DNA of 64,000 bases from Hyphomonas adhaerens MHS-3 (GTDB taxonomy: Bacteria > Pseudomonadota > Alphaproteobacteria > Caulobacterales > Hyphomonadaceae), in contig NZ_ARYH01000001.1 of NCBI RefSeq assembly GCF_000685235.1, forward strand, positions 496,001 through 560,000. Direction: 5' to 3'. The position numbers and the translations under genes are program-made. Each line of letters opens with the position of its first letter. Position 1 is the first letter of the stretch. Below, piece after piece: positions 1 through 9,195 of the stretch. The notes under the pieces were generated by a model. It did no database searches. It was given only the letters and a program-made list of their open reading frames with translations, and was not told the origin of the DNA.

Positions 1-103
1 ATTCAAGCCGCGCATGGAACCCATTCCGTTTGGAAAGTGTTCATCAAGTACGCACGCCCCCATATCGGGCTCAACAGAGAAACCGGCCAGAAGGATGCCA
101 CCG

Positions 104-217
104 ATGAACGCCCAATCCGCCCTCTCAAGATGGGTAACGCTCGCCACATTCGCAGCGTTTGCGGGCCTTCTGTTCGTGATGGCCTTCGCCCCGGCCCCTT
201 CCCTCTACGCAGGCTGA
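104..217 (+). CDS. possible 37-residue single-pass membrane peptide
   Basis: This is a short reading frame beginning MNAQSALSRW with one hydrophobic stretch of about 20 residues and a short tail ending SLYAG. An AGAAGG-like ribosome site lies 9 bases before the ATG. No family is recognised. It is convergent with rlmH and its stop lies 23 bases from the rlmH stop. The same frame is open to the left window edge, so it could also be the 3' end of a longer gene. Nothing else in bases 1-240 is supported. Confidence 0.3.
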   Translation: MNAQSALSRWVTLATFAAFAGLLFVMAFAPAPSLYAG

Positions 218-240
218 GGCAGCCTGCCGGTCCAGGCCGT

Positions 241-705
241 TCAGGCCTTGTGATACGGCGTGCCCGCCAGGATCGACATCGCCCGGTAAACCTGTTCGGC
301 CAACATGGCCCTCACGAACCGGTGCGGCCAGGTTTGCGGACCGAAGGCCAATGTATCGGAAGCGGCCTTGCGCACGGCCTCTCCGTATCCTTCGGCGCCT
401 CCGATCAGGAAAACGAGGTCCGGCACGCCCTGATCCCGCCAGCTGGCGAGTTTGCCGGCAAAATCCGACGAGCCCATGGCCGGGCCGAATTCATCGAGGC
501 GCAACACGCGGGCGCCGGAAGGAATCTTGTCGAGAATACGCCCGGCTTCAGCATCCAGTCCGCCGCCACTGGCGACTTCGACTTCCTCGATGCCCCGGAA
601 GCCCAGCCCGCGTGCCACAGGCCGGGCACGCTTGAGATACTCGTCGACGAGTTCGCGTTCCGGGCCGGACTTCATCTTGCCGACCACCAGGAAAATCAGG
701 CGCAT
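241..705 (-). CDS. rlmH: 23S rRNA (pseudouridine1915-N3)-methyltransferase RlmH
   Basis: RlmH is a cytoplasmic SPOUT-fold methyltransferase that uses SAM to methylate pseudouridine 1915 in helix 69 of 23S rRNA on assembled ribosomes. The 154-residue product has the usual family length. It shows the SAM-binding loop GGAEG at residues 102-106, an HRFVRAMLAEQVYRA segment and the diagnostic C-terminus PYHKA. It begins 5 bases after the rsfS stop on the same strand, the common rsfS-rlmH ribosome-maturation pair, so the two are probably co-transcribed. Identification is firm. Confidence 0.95.
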   Translation of the reverse strand: MRLIFLVVGKMKSGPERELVDEYLKRARPVARGLGFRGIEEVEVASGGGLDAEAGRILDKIPSGARVLRLDEFGPAMGSSDFAGKLASWRDQGVPDLVFLIGGAEGYGEAVRKAASDTLAFGPQTWPHRFVRAMLAEQVYRAMSILAGTPYHKA

Positions 706-710
706 GCCGC

Positions 711-1109
711 CTATTGGGCCTTGCTGCGCATATGGGCAGAATCAGGCGCCCAGATCTTTTCCAGATTGTAGAACTCCCGGACTTCGGGCCGGAACAGGTG
801 GACGATGACATCCCCTGTATCGATCAGGACCCAGTCCGCATTCGGCATGCCTTCTACGCTCGCCGGGCGACCGGTGAGCTTCTTCGCTTCCTGGGAAATG
901 TGATCGGCAAGGGCAGCCACGTGGCGTCCGGAACGGCCAGACGCAATGATCATGAAATCGGCAAGCGAGGATTTGCCCTGAAGGTCGATGAAGAGAAGGT
1001 CTTCAGCTTTGTCGTCTTCAAGGGACTTTGCGAGAGACTCGGCCACGACGCGGATATCTTCAACGGTGGCCTGCTTTGCGGCCTGGAGCCGCGGAGCGCT
1101 GGAAGTCAG
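711..1109 (-). CDS. rsfS: ribosomal silencing factor RsfS
   Basis: RsfS binds ribosomal protein L14 and blocks joining of the two subunits in starvation or stationary phase. The conserved core runs from VEDIRVVAESL through ADFMIIASGRSGRHVAALAD, and the NADWVLIDTGDVIVHLF and EFYNLEKIW motifs are present. The start is unclear because no in-frame ATG precedes the core. I place it at a CTG (base 1109) because AGAAGGA lies about 9 bases upstream, giving 132 residues. In-frame GTG (1166) and TTG (1226) would give 151 or 171 residues but add an unconserved cysteine- and glycine-rich extension and have poorer ribosome sites. The gene leads the rsfS-rlmH pair. Confidence 0.88.
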   Translation of the reverse strand: MTSSAPRLQAAKQATVEDIRVVAESLAKSLEDDKAEDLLFIDLQGKSSLADFMIIASGRSGRHVAALADHISQEAKKLTGRPASVEGMPNADWVLIDTGDVIVHLFRPEVREFYNLEKIWAPDSAHMRSKAQ

Positions 1110-1305
1110 GGTTTTCGTTCCTTCTGGTTGCTGATCCCTCGCATAATACCATGCTGGACGCTTCACAACCAGAAGAAACCCGTATTGTCTGCCACCGGTG
1201 CACCTGCTGCAGCCGCCGTGCTGCAAAAGAGCACCCTGCCAGAATTTCGCCCCAACCCGCGTTTAAAAGCCGCTACCCTTGTCCGACTGCCTTCCGGAGT
1301 TGCCC

Positions 1306-1992
1306 ATGAAGCCCCCCTTTTCCGCTCTCGTCCTGTCCATGACCCTGCTTTTGCCGCTCGGCGGCTGTGTCGTTGCAGCAGTTGGCACAGCGGGCGCGAT
1401 CGGCATCACTGCGGCGCAGGACAAGACGATGGGCCAGGCGCTGGATGACGCGAACGTCTCCAATCAGATCAAGGCGAAACTCCTCTCCGAAAATTCGGAA
1501 AAATATGCGGAAGTCGACGTGGAAGTCGCCAATGGCCTCGTTCTGCTGAGCGGCCGTGTCAATTTCCCCGAAGACCGGGTGCGCGCAGAAGGCATCGCCT
1601 GGAGCGCCGCCCTGACAAAGGATGTGGCGAACGAGATCAAGATCGAACCGCCGGGCGGCTTCATCGCCAATATCTCCGATGAGGTCATCACCGGCCGCGT
1701 CCGGGCCCGGCTGATCGGCTCCAAAACCGTCAAAAGCCTGAATTTCAATATCGAGACCTATGACGGCATCGTCTATCTCATGGGCACGGCCCGCACCGCG
1801 AAGGAGCTGAAAAAAGCTGCCGAGGAAGCCAGTGTCGTGGCCGGGGTTAAGCAGGTCGTTTCCTATGTCCGCCTGCTCGAACCGGAAGTCCGCGCCCCCG
1901 AACCGGAACTACAGGGCCAGCCGACCTCTTACCAAAACGTCCCCGATACCTCATATGGGTCTGACGCCGAGCTGATCGGCGCAAGTTACTGA
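1306..1992 (+). CDS. dual BON-domain lipoprotein (DolP/YraP-like)
   Basis: This is a predicted envelope lipoprotein of 228 residues. The lipoprotein signal ends in LLLPLGGC, with Cys21 as the lipidation site. Two BON domains follow, at roughly residues 45-115 and 125-195, each with the pattern of a leading helix, a GxVxLxGxV strand pair and a second helix. The tail is proline- and glutamate-rich. DolP of E. coli has the same two-domain layout and supports outer-membrane integrity; a similar job is inferred. The ATG at 1306 is preceded by CGGAG; an upstream in-frame start at 1279 would only add residues before the signal peptide. It is divergent from rsfS. Confidence 0.85.
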   Translation: MKPPFSALVLSMTLLLPLGGCVVAAVGTAGAIGITAAQDKTMGQALDDANVSNQIKAKLLSENSEKYAEVDVEVANGLVLLSGRVNFPEDRVRAEGIAWSAALTKDVANEIKIEPPGGFIANISDEVITGRVRARLIGSKTVKSLNFNIETYDGIVYLMGTARTAKELKKAAEEASVVAGVKQVVSYVRLLEPEVRAPEPELQGQPTSYQNVPDTSYGSDAELIGASY

Positions 1993-2032
1993 CGGGACGC
2001 CCTGCCCGCGTTCCTGCAACCGGGAGCGCCCC

Positions 2033-2983
2033 ATGAGTCTTCGCGTCGCGATCCAGATGGATCCGCTTGAGCACGTCAACATCGATGGTGACACCACATT
2101 TGCCCTGGCCGAAACGGCGCAGGCCCGCGGCATGGAAATTTTCGTCTATGGCCCGCAGGACATGAGCCTGGAAGGCACGCGCGTCACGGCGCGGGTGCGC
2201 CCGGCCAAGGTCCAGAGGGTTCCCGGCGCGCCCGGCGTGTTCGGCGAAGCGGTCACACTGGATTTGGCAAAGGACATCGATGTCGTGCTGATGCGGCAGG
2301 ACCCGCCATTCGATCTTTCCTACATCACGGCCTGCCACATGCTGGAACTGATCAGCGGCGAGACGCTCGTGCTGAACGATCCGGAGGGTGTGCGTTCGAG
2401 CCCCGAGAAAATCCTGCCGCTCATGTTCCCGGACCTCATGCCCCCCACGCTGGTCAGCCGCGACTCCGCCGCCATCGAGGATTTCCGTGACCGCTACAAG
2501 GACATCATCGTCAAGCCGATCTACGGCCATGGCGGGGCCGGTGTGTTCCGGCTGAAGCAGGACGACTCCAATCTCGACTCGCTGCTTGAGCTGTTTTTCT
2601 CGAATTCCCGGGAACCCGTCATGGTGCAGGCTTTCCTGCCGGCGGTCAGCGAAGGCGACAAACGAATCATGCTGGTGGACGGCAAGGCCGTTGGCGCGCT
2701 GAACCGGCGTCCGAAATCCGGTCAGGTACGCTCGAATCTTGTGGTCGGCGGAACGGCGGAAAAGTCGGATCTCAGCGAGGCAGACAAACGTATCTGCGAC
2801 GCGATCGGCCCGGAACTGCGGCAGCGCGGACTGGTCCTGACCGGCATCGACGTCATCGGCGGGCGCCTGACTGAAATCAATGTCACCTCACCGACCGGGG
2901 TTCAGGCGATCAAGAAACTCAGCGGCATTGATATCCCTGCCATTTTCTGGGACTCTGTGCAGGAGAGACTTGCAGGCCGCTAG
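2033..2983 (+). CDS. gshB: glutathione synthase
   Basis: GshB joins gamma-glutamylcysteine and glycine using ATP in the second step of glutathione synthesis. The 316-residue product matches the bacterial family in length. It has the N-terminal domain starting RVAIQMDP, the RQDPPFDLSY segment, the ATP-grasp glycine-rich loop YGHGGAGVFRL near residue 165, and the C-terminal NVTSPTGVQ motif. GGGAG lies just ahead of the ATG. It follows the BON lipoprotein by 40 bases and precedes a small lipoprotein by 22 bases, so it may share their transcript. Confidence 0.95.
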   Translation: MSLRVAIQMDPLEHVNIDGDTTFALAETAQARGMEIFVYGPQDMSLEGTRVTARVRPAKVQRVPGAPGVFGEAVTLDLAKDIDVVLMRQDPPFDLSYITACHMLELISGETLVLNDPEGVRSSPEKILPLMFPDLMPPTLVSRDSAAIEDFRDRYKDIIVKPIYGHGGAGVFRLKQDDSNLDSLLELFFSNSREPVMVQAFLPAVSEGDKRIMLVDGKAVGALNRRPKSGQVRSNLVVGGTAEKSDLSEADKRICDAIGPELRQRGLVLTGIDVIGGRLTEINVTSPTGVQAIKKLSGIDIPAIFWDSVQERLAGR

Positions 2984-3005
2984 TCTCAGGGACAAGATCA
3001 GAGAC

Positions 3006-3362
3006 ATGAACATGAAACTTATGACCGTCCTCGCCGTTGCCTCAGCTGCCTTCGCGGGCGCTGCCTGTTCAGAGTCGACGACAAAGGCCTCGCCTGAAAC
3101 CGCTGACCAGGTTGCGGTCCAGGAGCCTTCCGGCACGCTGAACCTCTCCCTTCCCGGCTCGATCAACGAACCGTCGGCTTCCGGTGGCACGCTGAACCTG
3201 AATCTGGGGGGCGCGTCCGACCAGCCGCGGCTCATTGGGTCCGACCAGCTTGGCTCCGTAGACTTCAACAGCGACGTTCCCGGTCCCGTGCTGACGGGCG
3301 ACGCTGCGCAACCGGCCGCGAGCAACGAGGATGACGACATCATCCGCCTCGATCCGAACTGA
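3006..3362 (+). CDS. small hypothetical lipoprotein with GTLNL repeats
   Basis: This is a 118-residue predicted lipoprotein with signal peptide MNMKLMTVLAVASAAFAGAA followed by the lipidation cysteine. The mature part is acidic and likely disordered. It contains two copies of a GTLNLxL motif (GTLNLSLPGS and GTLNLNLGGA) and ends DDDIIRLDPN. I do not recognise the family. It lies 22 bases after gshB and just before a good terminator hairpin, which suggests it is the last gene of that transcript. The function is unknown. Confidence 0.7.
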   Translation: MNMKLMTVLAVASAAFAGAACSESTTKASPETADQVAVQEPSGTLNLSLPGSINEPSASGGTLNLNLGGASDQPRLIGSDQLGSVDFNSDVPGPVLTGDAAQPAASNEDDDIIRLDPN

Positions 3363-3401
3363 CCGGAACGACGACACATCGAAACATGATGACCGGATGA
3401 T

Positions 3402-3434
3402 GCCGCAGGTGCCCGCCTGCGGCTTTCCATTTCT
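3402..3434 (+). terminator. rho-independent terminator after the gshB-lipoprotein unit
   Basis: A perfect 8-bp stem, GCCGCAGG / CCTGCGGC, closes a 6-base loop and is followed by the T-rich run TTTCCATTTCT. It lies 40 bases after the lipoprotein stop. Confidence 0.7.
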
Positions 3435-3541
3435 GGTACCGACTTCTCTCTTGAGTCTCACTAAAATGCACGCCTAGGTTGCCGTCGGCCTGATGATTGC
3501 ATACCGTTTCAGGAGCGGAATCCGGGAACAGGAAGTCAGAC

Positions 3542-3946
3542 ATGTCCAATTTGGCCAATTCCAATGGTCACGAAACGCGAAAGCCAACCGATGCAGATCG
3601 GTTCGTGGGCCAGAAAGTGCGGCAGGCCAGGCGGGAACTGGGTCTGACGCAGGAAGCGCTTTCCTCGCTGTTGGGGGTCACCTTCCAGCAGATCCAGAAA
3701 TACGAAGCCGGCCAGAGCCGCCTCTCGGCTGGCCGGCTGAGGGAGATCGCGATCGCACTCAACAAGCCGATCGACTATTTCTATGAGCCCTTCGTCATTG
3801 AGCTGCCGGTCTCCCAGAAAGCGGAACGGGACCTGAAAATCATGGGCCTGCGCCAGGACGGCAAGCGGCTGATCGACCGGATCGAAGACGACCGGTCCCT
3901 GCGCACAGCGATCCATATTCTCGAAGCGCTGGAGAAATCGCACTAG
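3542..3946 (+). CDS. Xre-family helix-turn-helix regulator
   Basis: This is a 134-residue DNA-binding protein with a Cro/C1-type helix-turn-helix at about residues 22-80 (VGQKVRQARRELGLTQEALS, then a recognition helix around TFQQIQKYEAGQSRLS). The C-terminal half is helical and charged, and probably mediates dimerisation. The ATG at 3542 is preceded by AGGAAG; an in-frame start at 3497 has no comparable site. The family is frequent in alphaproteobacteria as stand-alone chromosomal regulators. Its stop is only 3 bases from the convergent mutS stop and no target is evident. Confidence 0.88.
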   Translation: MSNLANSNGHETRKPTDADRFVGQKVRQARRELGLTQEALSSLLGVTFQQIQKYEAGQSRLSAGRLREIAIALNKPIDYFYEPFVIELPVSQKAERDLKIMGLRQDGKRLIDRIEDDRSLRTAIHILEALEKSH

Positions 3947-3949
3947 GGC

Positions 3950-6661
3950 TCAGTCGTCTCGCTGCGCTTCGTCTTTCAGCCGGTAAACGAGATCCAGCGC
4001 TTCCCTCGGCGTCAGGGAATCCGGATCGACCGTGTCCAGCAGTGTCACAACCCGGTCTCCCGCGCCGGAATGCCCGCCGCTGTCCTCGACATCTTCCTCG
4101 ACGGTCAGGGGCGCCGATGCGAACAGGGGCAGCGTTTCGGCAGATGAAGGATCCGTTTCGAGCCGCTTCAATATCTGCGCCGCACGCGACACAGCCTTCT
4201 TCGGCAGGCCGGCCAGTCTCGCCACCTGTACCCCATAGGAGCGGTCCGCGGGGCCGGGCTGTACCTCATGCAGGAAGACAAGGTCATTCTTCCACTCGCG
4301 CGCCCGCAGTGATGCATTGGCCGCGCCGGACAGATCATCCGCCAACCCGGTCAGTTCGTGATAGTGCGTGGCGAACAGCGCCCGGCAGCCATTGGTCGAG
4401 TGCAGGTGCTCAACCGCGGCCCAGGCAATGGCGAGTCCGTCCCAGGTCGAAGTGCCCCGGCCAACCTCGTCCAGGATCACGAAACTGCGGCCGGTCGCCT
4501 GGGTCAGGATCGCAGCTGTTTCCACCATCTCCACCATGAAGGTCGAGCGCCCGCGGGCGAGGTCATCCGATGCGCCGACGCGGGAGAACACGCGGTCCGC
4601 AAGCCCCACGCGGATGCTGCGTGCCGGAACGAAAAGTCCGGCCTGTGCCAGAATGACCGCCAGCGCGGCCTGACGCAGATAGGTCGACTTACCGGCCATG
4701 TTGGGCCCGGTCACCAGCAGAAGACGTGGCGCATCTTCACCACCGGCATCAAGAGTCAGGGCGTTGGCAGTAAAGCCCTGCCCGTCTTTCTTGAGCGCCG
4801 CCTCGACAACCGGGTGCCTCAAAGCATCCGCCTCGAAGACCGGGTCCACGTCAATCCGTGGGCGGACGGCATCTGCCTCCAGCGCCCATGCGCCGGTGGC
4901 GGCAGCAACATCAAGGCAGGCGATCGCCTCGGCACTGGCTGACAGGGCACGGCTGGCCGCCGACACCCGCGCAGACAGGTCTTCGAAGATGGCCAGCTCG
5001 CGCGCTTTGGTTTCTTCCTCCGCACGGGAAATACGCCCGGCCAGTTCGGCCAGCTCACTGGTCGAAAAGCGGACATTGCCCGCAAGGGTCTGCCGGTGAA
5101 TGAAGGTCTCCGACCAGGGCGGCGCCATCAGCGTGTCGCCATGTCTGGCCGGGACATCGACAAAATAGCCCAGCACATTGTTGAATTTGACTTTGAGCGC
5201 AGAAATGCCGGTTTCGCTGGCGTAGCGGGCCTGCATCTCGGCGATGATCTTGCGGCTGTCTTCCCGCAGGGCCCGGACCTCATCCAAAGCAGGGTCCCAC
5301 CCGGTGGCGACAAAGCCTCCATCCCGGGCGAGCGTTGGCGGGCTTTCGGTAATGGCGCGGGCCATGTCGTCTGCCAGTGCGGCAAGATCGGGCTGGCCCG
5401 AAAGGTCCAGTTGGTGACAGGCGCGTTCAATCTGTTCCGGCAACGCGCCCGCCTGTCTCAGCAGGCCGCCCCCTTCGCTTGCCGCACGAAGGGCATTGGC
5501 AATGGCCAGCAGGTCACGCGGCCCGCCCCGGCCTAGATTGAGGCGGGTCCGGGCGCGCTCCAGGTCCGGCGCCTGCCGCAACCGGGCGCGGAGATCCTCG
5601 AGCGCAGTTGTGTCGTCCACGAACCATGCGGCAGCATCCAGACGGGATTCAATTTCCGTCTTGTCCAGGGAAGGACGCGCCAGCCGCGCCGCAAGCAACC
5701 GGGCGCCGGGCGCCGTGACCGTCCGGTCGATTGTGCCGAGAAGCGACCCGTCACGCCCGCCATTCATGGCCCGGTCGATTTCGAGGCTGGCGCGGGTCGC
5801 CGGGTCGATCGAAAGGTGCCCGGACGGATCGGGCCGCCGCGGCGGGTCGAGACGGATCTCGCTGCCCGCCTGGGTCAGTTTCACATAGTCGAGCAGCAGA
5901 CCGATGGCAGAGAGTTCGGTCCGGCTGAAATCCCCCAGCGCATCAATGGCGGCGATATCGAACGCCTCTTTGAGCAGCGCTTCACCCGTCTTGTGTGTTG
6001 CCGCCCGGGCCGGACGCCAGGTCACCGGGGCGGCAGATGCCGCCGTTGCCGAGATGATCGGTGGCTTGCCGCTGTCGGCGTCGGCCGCGAGCAATTCGGA
6101 CAAGGGCCAGGCCATCAGCACATCCGCGAGCGCAGCCGGATCGACGGCGGCGACATCGAAGGTGCCGGTCGACACATCGCAGACCGCAATCGCCCCCTCT
6201 GCCCCGCCTGCGCCCAGCGCAATCGCGGCAAGCGCCTGCCCCTGCCGGGCGGGCAACAAGGCTTCTTCGGTCAATGTGCCGGGAGTCACGATCCGCACGA
6301 TCTCGCGGTTCACGATGGCCTTGGAACCGCGCTTTTTGGCCTCCGCCGGGCTTTCGGTCTGTTCGCACACGGCAACCCGGCACCCGGCCTTGATCAGACG
6401 GGCGAGATAACCTTCTGCCGCGTGATAAGGAACACCTGCCATCGGAATGGGCTTGCCCTCATGCTCGCCGCGCGAGGTGAGGGTGATATCGAGGACCCTG
6501 GCGGCCTGAACCGCATCATCGAAGAACAATTCATAGAAGTCCCCCATGCGGAAAAACAAAAGCGCATCGGGTTGTTGCTTCTTAATGGAAAGATATTGCG
6601 CCATGAACGGTGTCGGCGCGGAAGTCTTGCTCGAAGGAGGTGATGTTGCAGTGTCAGCCAT
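3950..6661 (-). CDS. mutS: DNA mismatch repair protein MutS
   Basis: MutS recognises base mismatches and small loops and signals repair through MutL. The 903-residue product has the mismatch-binding Phe-x-Glu motif (GDFYELF, Phe42/Glu44), connector and lever domains, the clamp region, and an ATPase domain with Walker [10 protein letters not shown] at residues 652-660, Walker [13 protein letters not shown] and the FATHYHEL motif. An N-terminal tail of about 18 residues precedes the usual [11 protein letters not shown] start. That tail overlaps a GGAGG-like sequence read on the opposite strand, so the true start could be the second Met. Confidence 0.97.
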   Translation of the reverse strand: MADTATSPPSSKTSAPTPFMAQYLSIKKQQPDALLFFRMGDFYELFFDDAVQAARVLDITLTSRGEHEGKPIPMAGVPYHAAEGYLARLIKAGCRVAVCEQTESPAEAKKRGSKAIVNREIVRIVTPGTLTEEALLPARQGQALAAIALGAGGAEGAIAVCDVSTGTFDVAAVDPAALADVLMAWPLSELLAADADSGKPPIISATAASAAPVTWRPARAATHKTGEALLKEAFDIAAIDALGDFSRTELSAIGLLLDYVKLTQAGSEIRLDPPRRPDPSGHLSIDPATRASLEIDRAMNGGRDGSLLGTIDRTVTAPGARLLAARLARPSLDKTEIESRLDAAAWFVDDTTALEDLRARLRQAPDLERARTRLNLGRGGPRDLLAIANALRAASEGGGLLRQAGALPEQIERACHQLDLSGQPDLAALADDMARAITESPPTLARDGGFVATGWDPALDEVRALREDSRKIIAEMQARYASETGISALKVKFNNVLGYFVDVPARHGDTLMAPPWSETFIHRQTLAGNVRFSTSELAELAGRISRAEEETKARELAIFEDLSARVSAASRALSASAEAIACLDVAAATGAWALEADAVRPRIDVDPVFEADALRHPVVEAALKKDGQGFTANALTLDAGGEDAPRLLLVTGPNMAGKSTYLRQAALAVILAQAGLFVPARSIRVGLADRVFSRVGASDDLARGRSTFMVEMVETAAILTQATGRSFVILDEVGRGTSTWDGLAIAWAAVEHLHSTNGCRALFATHYHELTGLADDLSGAANASLRAREWKNDLVFLHEVQPGPADRSYGVQVARLAGLPKKAVSRAAQILKRLETDPSSAETLPLFASAPLTVEEDVEDSGGHSGAGDRVVTLLDTVDPDSLTPREALDLVYRLKDEAQRDD

Positions 6662-6815
6662 GTCGCGCGGACGCTAGCCGTTTGTCTGGGGATTCGCAAA
6701 GCATCTGGCCAGCCACGCCTGAAAGGCATGCTTTTCGGTCATTTAGGCAGTTGGCAGCCCCGTCGGCGCGGCATAGGGTCCGGCCCCAAACCTGAACCAG
6801 AACAGACCCAATGTC

Positions 6816-9089
6816 ATGACGTCAAAGCGCCCAAGCTTCACCGACCAGGAAGCCCTCGATTTCCATTCCAAGCCGACTGCCGGCAAAATCTCCATGGCGC
6901 CGACCAAGCCCATGGGGACCCAGCGGGACCTGTCGCTGGCGTACAGCCCCGGCGTCGCCATACCGGTGCTCGCCATCGCCGAGGATGAGGACAAGGCCTA
7001 CGACTATACGTCGAAGGGCAACATGGTCGCCGTTATCTCGAACGGGACCGCGATCCTCGGTCTTGGCGATCTGGGCCCGATGGCTTCCAAGCCGGTGATG
7101 GAAGGCAAGTCCGTCCTGTTCAAACGCTTTGCCGATATCGACAGTATCGATGTCGAGGTGAACACGAAGGATGCGGACGACTTCATCCGGACTGTCCGCA
7201 ACATCGGCGACACCTGGGGCGGCATCAATCTCGAAGACATCGGCTCGCCGGATTGCTTCATCATCGAAAGCCGCCTGCGCGAAGAACTCGATATTCCGGT
7301 CTTCCATGACGACCAGCACGGCACGGCCATCATTGCAGCCGCCGGCCTGATCAATGCCTGCCACATCACCGGCCGTGACCTGAAAGACGTGAAAGTCGCT
7401 GTTTCCGGCGCTGGCGCCGCAGGTCTCTCCTGCGCCGGCCTGATCCGCCATCTCGGCGTGCCGGCGGAAAACATCCTCATGTGCGACTCCACCGGCGTCG
7501 TCTATGAAGGCCGCACCGAGCGGATGGACCAGTTCAAATCCGCCTTCGCCGTGAAGACCACCAAGCGGACGCTGACCGAAGCCATGGACGGAGCCGACAT
7601 TTTCCTCGGCCTGTCCGCCAAGGGTGCGGTGACGGCAGACATGGTCAAGAACATGGCGCCGAACCCGATCATCTTCGCCATGGCTAATCCGGACCCGGAA
7701 ATCACACCGGAAGAGATCAAGACCGTCCGCGACGATGCCATTATTGCCACCGGCCGGTCCGACTATCCGAACCAGGTCAACAATGTGCTGGGCTTCCCCT
7801 ACATTTTCCGCGGCGCGCTGGATGTGCGGGCACGCAGCATCAATGAAGAGATGAAGGTCGCCGCAGCCTATGCGCTGGCCGAGCTCGCCCGCGAAGACGT
7901 GCCGGATGAAGTGGCCGCCGCCTATCACGGCTCGCGTCCGACCTTCGGCCGGGAATACATTATTCCCACCCCGTTCGACCCGCGCCTGATCTCACATGTT
8001 CCGCCCTTCGTGGCGCAGGCCGCCATGGACACCGGCGTCGCCCGCAAGCCCATCGCGGACATGGACGCCTACCGCGCCCAGCTGAAACGCCGGTCAGATC
8101 CGGCCGCCGCCTTCCTCGAAGGCGTGCAGGCCCGGTGCAAAGAAGTGCAACGCCGGATCGTGTTCGCCGAGGGCGAGGAGCCAGCTGTTGTTCGTGCCGC
8201 TTACAGCTTCAAAAACCAGGGCCTTGGCCATCCGATCCTGATCGGCCGCGAAGCCCAGGTCGAGCAAACCATGGAAATGATGGGCGTGCCTGCAGGATCG
8301 CTGGAGATCCTCAATGCCCGGCTGTCGGACAATAATCCGGTTTATACGGACATGCTGTATGCCCGGCTTCAGCGGGAAGGCTATCTCAAACGGGACGTGC
8401 AGCGCCTGGTCAACAATGACCGCAACGTGTTCGGATCCTGCATGCTCAAGAACGGCGATGCCGACGGCATGGTCACCGGGGTTACCCGCAATTACGACGT
8501 CGCGCTAAAAGACGCCCAGATGGTTCTGGACCCGATCCCGGGCCAGGCGGTTATCGGCATGTCCATGGTGATCAATCGCGGCAAGACGGTATTCATTGCC
8601 GACACCAGCGTGACCGAACTGCCGGGCGGCCCGGAGCTTGCGGACATCGCCGTTGAAGCGGCCCGCGCGGTCCAGTCGGTCGGATTTGTTCCCCGTGTGG
8701 CCTTCCTGTCCTATTCCACGTTCGGCAACCCGATGGGCGAACGTGGCGAGAAAGTCCGCGAAGCGGTCGCCATGCTCGACAAGATGGACGGCATCGAATT
8801 CGAATATGAAGGCGACATGGCAGCCGATGTGGCGCTCAATCCGAACCACTGGATGCTGTACCCCTTCTCTCGCCTGAGCGGTCCGGCCAATGTTCTGGTC
8901 ATGCCGGCGATCCATGCGGCATCCATTTCGACGAAGCTTCTGGAATCGATGAGCCGCGCGACGGTCATCGGCCCGATGCTGCTGGGTCTGGAGAAGCCGG
9001 TGCAGATCGCTTCGCTGGGCGCAACGGTCGGGGACATCGTGAACCTGGCGACCATCGCCGCTTATGACGTGGACAATGTTCACGGCTGA
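6816..9089 (+). CDS. maeB: NADP-dependent malic enzyme with phosphotransacetylase-like domain
   Basis: The enzyme oxidatively decarboxylates malate to pyruvate and makes NADPH, linking the TCA cycle to pyruvate and acetyl-CoA. The 757-residue protein has the MaeB layout. The malic domain begins at about residue 18 (AYSPGVAIPVLAI), with HDDQHGTAI and VSGAGAAGLSCAG as the metal- and cofactor-binding regions. From about residue 425 comes a phosphate acetyl/butyryltransferase-like domain (RIVFAEGEEPAVVRAA, then YSTFGNPMG). In this family the C-terminal domain is generally allosteric rather than catalytic. In an ethylmalonyl-CoA-pathway organism it would help balance C4 acids. Identification is firm. 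Confidence 0.95.
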   Translation: MTSKRPSFTDQEALDFHSKPTAGKISMAPTKPMGTQRDLSLAYSPGVAIPVLAIAEDEDKAYDYTSKGNMVAVISNGTAILGLGDLGPMASKPVMEGKSVLFKRFADIDSIDVEVNTKDADDFIRTVRNIGDTWGGINLEDIGSPDCFIIESRLREELDIPVFHDDQHGTAIIAAAGLINACHITGRDLKDVKVAVSGAGAAGLSCAGLIRHLGVPAENILMCDSTGVVYEGRTERMDQFKSAFAVKTTKRTLTEAMDGADIFLGLSAKGAVTADMVKNMAPNPIIFAMANPDPEITPEEIKTVRDDAIIATGRSDYPNQVNNVLGFPYIFRGALDVRARSINEEMKVAAAYALAELAREDVPDEVAAAYHGSRPTFGREYIIPTPFDPRLISHVPPFVAQAAMDTGVARKPIADMDAYRAQLKRRSDPAAAFLEGVQARCKEVQRRIVFAEGEEPAVVRAAYSFKNQGLGHPILIGREAQVEQTMEMMGVPAGSLEILNARLSDNNPVYTDMLYARLQREGYLKRDVQRLVNNDRNVFGSCMLKNGDADGMVTGVTRNYDVALKDAQMVLDPIPGQAVIGMSMVINRGKTVFIADTSVTELPGGPELADIAVEAARAVQSVGFVPRVAFLSYSTFGNPMGERGEKVREAVAMLDKMDGIEFEYEGDMAADVALNPNHWMLYPFSRLSGPANVLVMPAIHAASISTKLLESMSRATVIGPMLLGLEKPVQIASLGATVGDIVNLATIAAYDVDNVHG

Positions 9090-9195
9090 TGGCCGATTAC
9101 GAAGTAGACATCTCGTCGGGTAAGGACTCGCAGCTGGCGGGGCCTGCCCCTATACTTACCCTAAGTCAGACAACCTGCAGGGAGGCCCGAGCGGC

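Noticed and set aside
37-771. Long plus-strand frame opposite rlmH and the end of rsfS
   Set aside because: It is antisense to two clearly conserved genes and has no recognisable domain.
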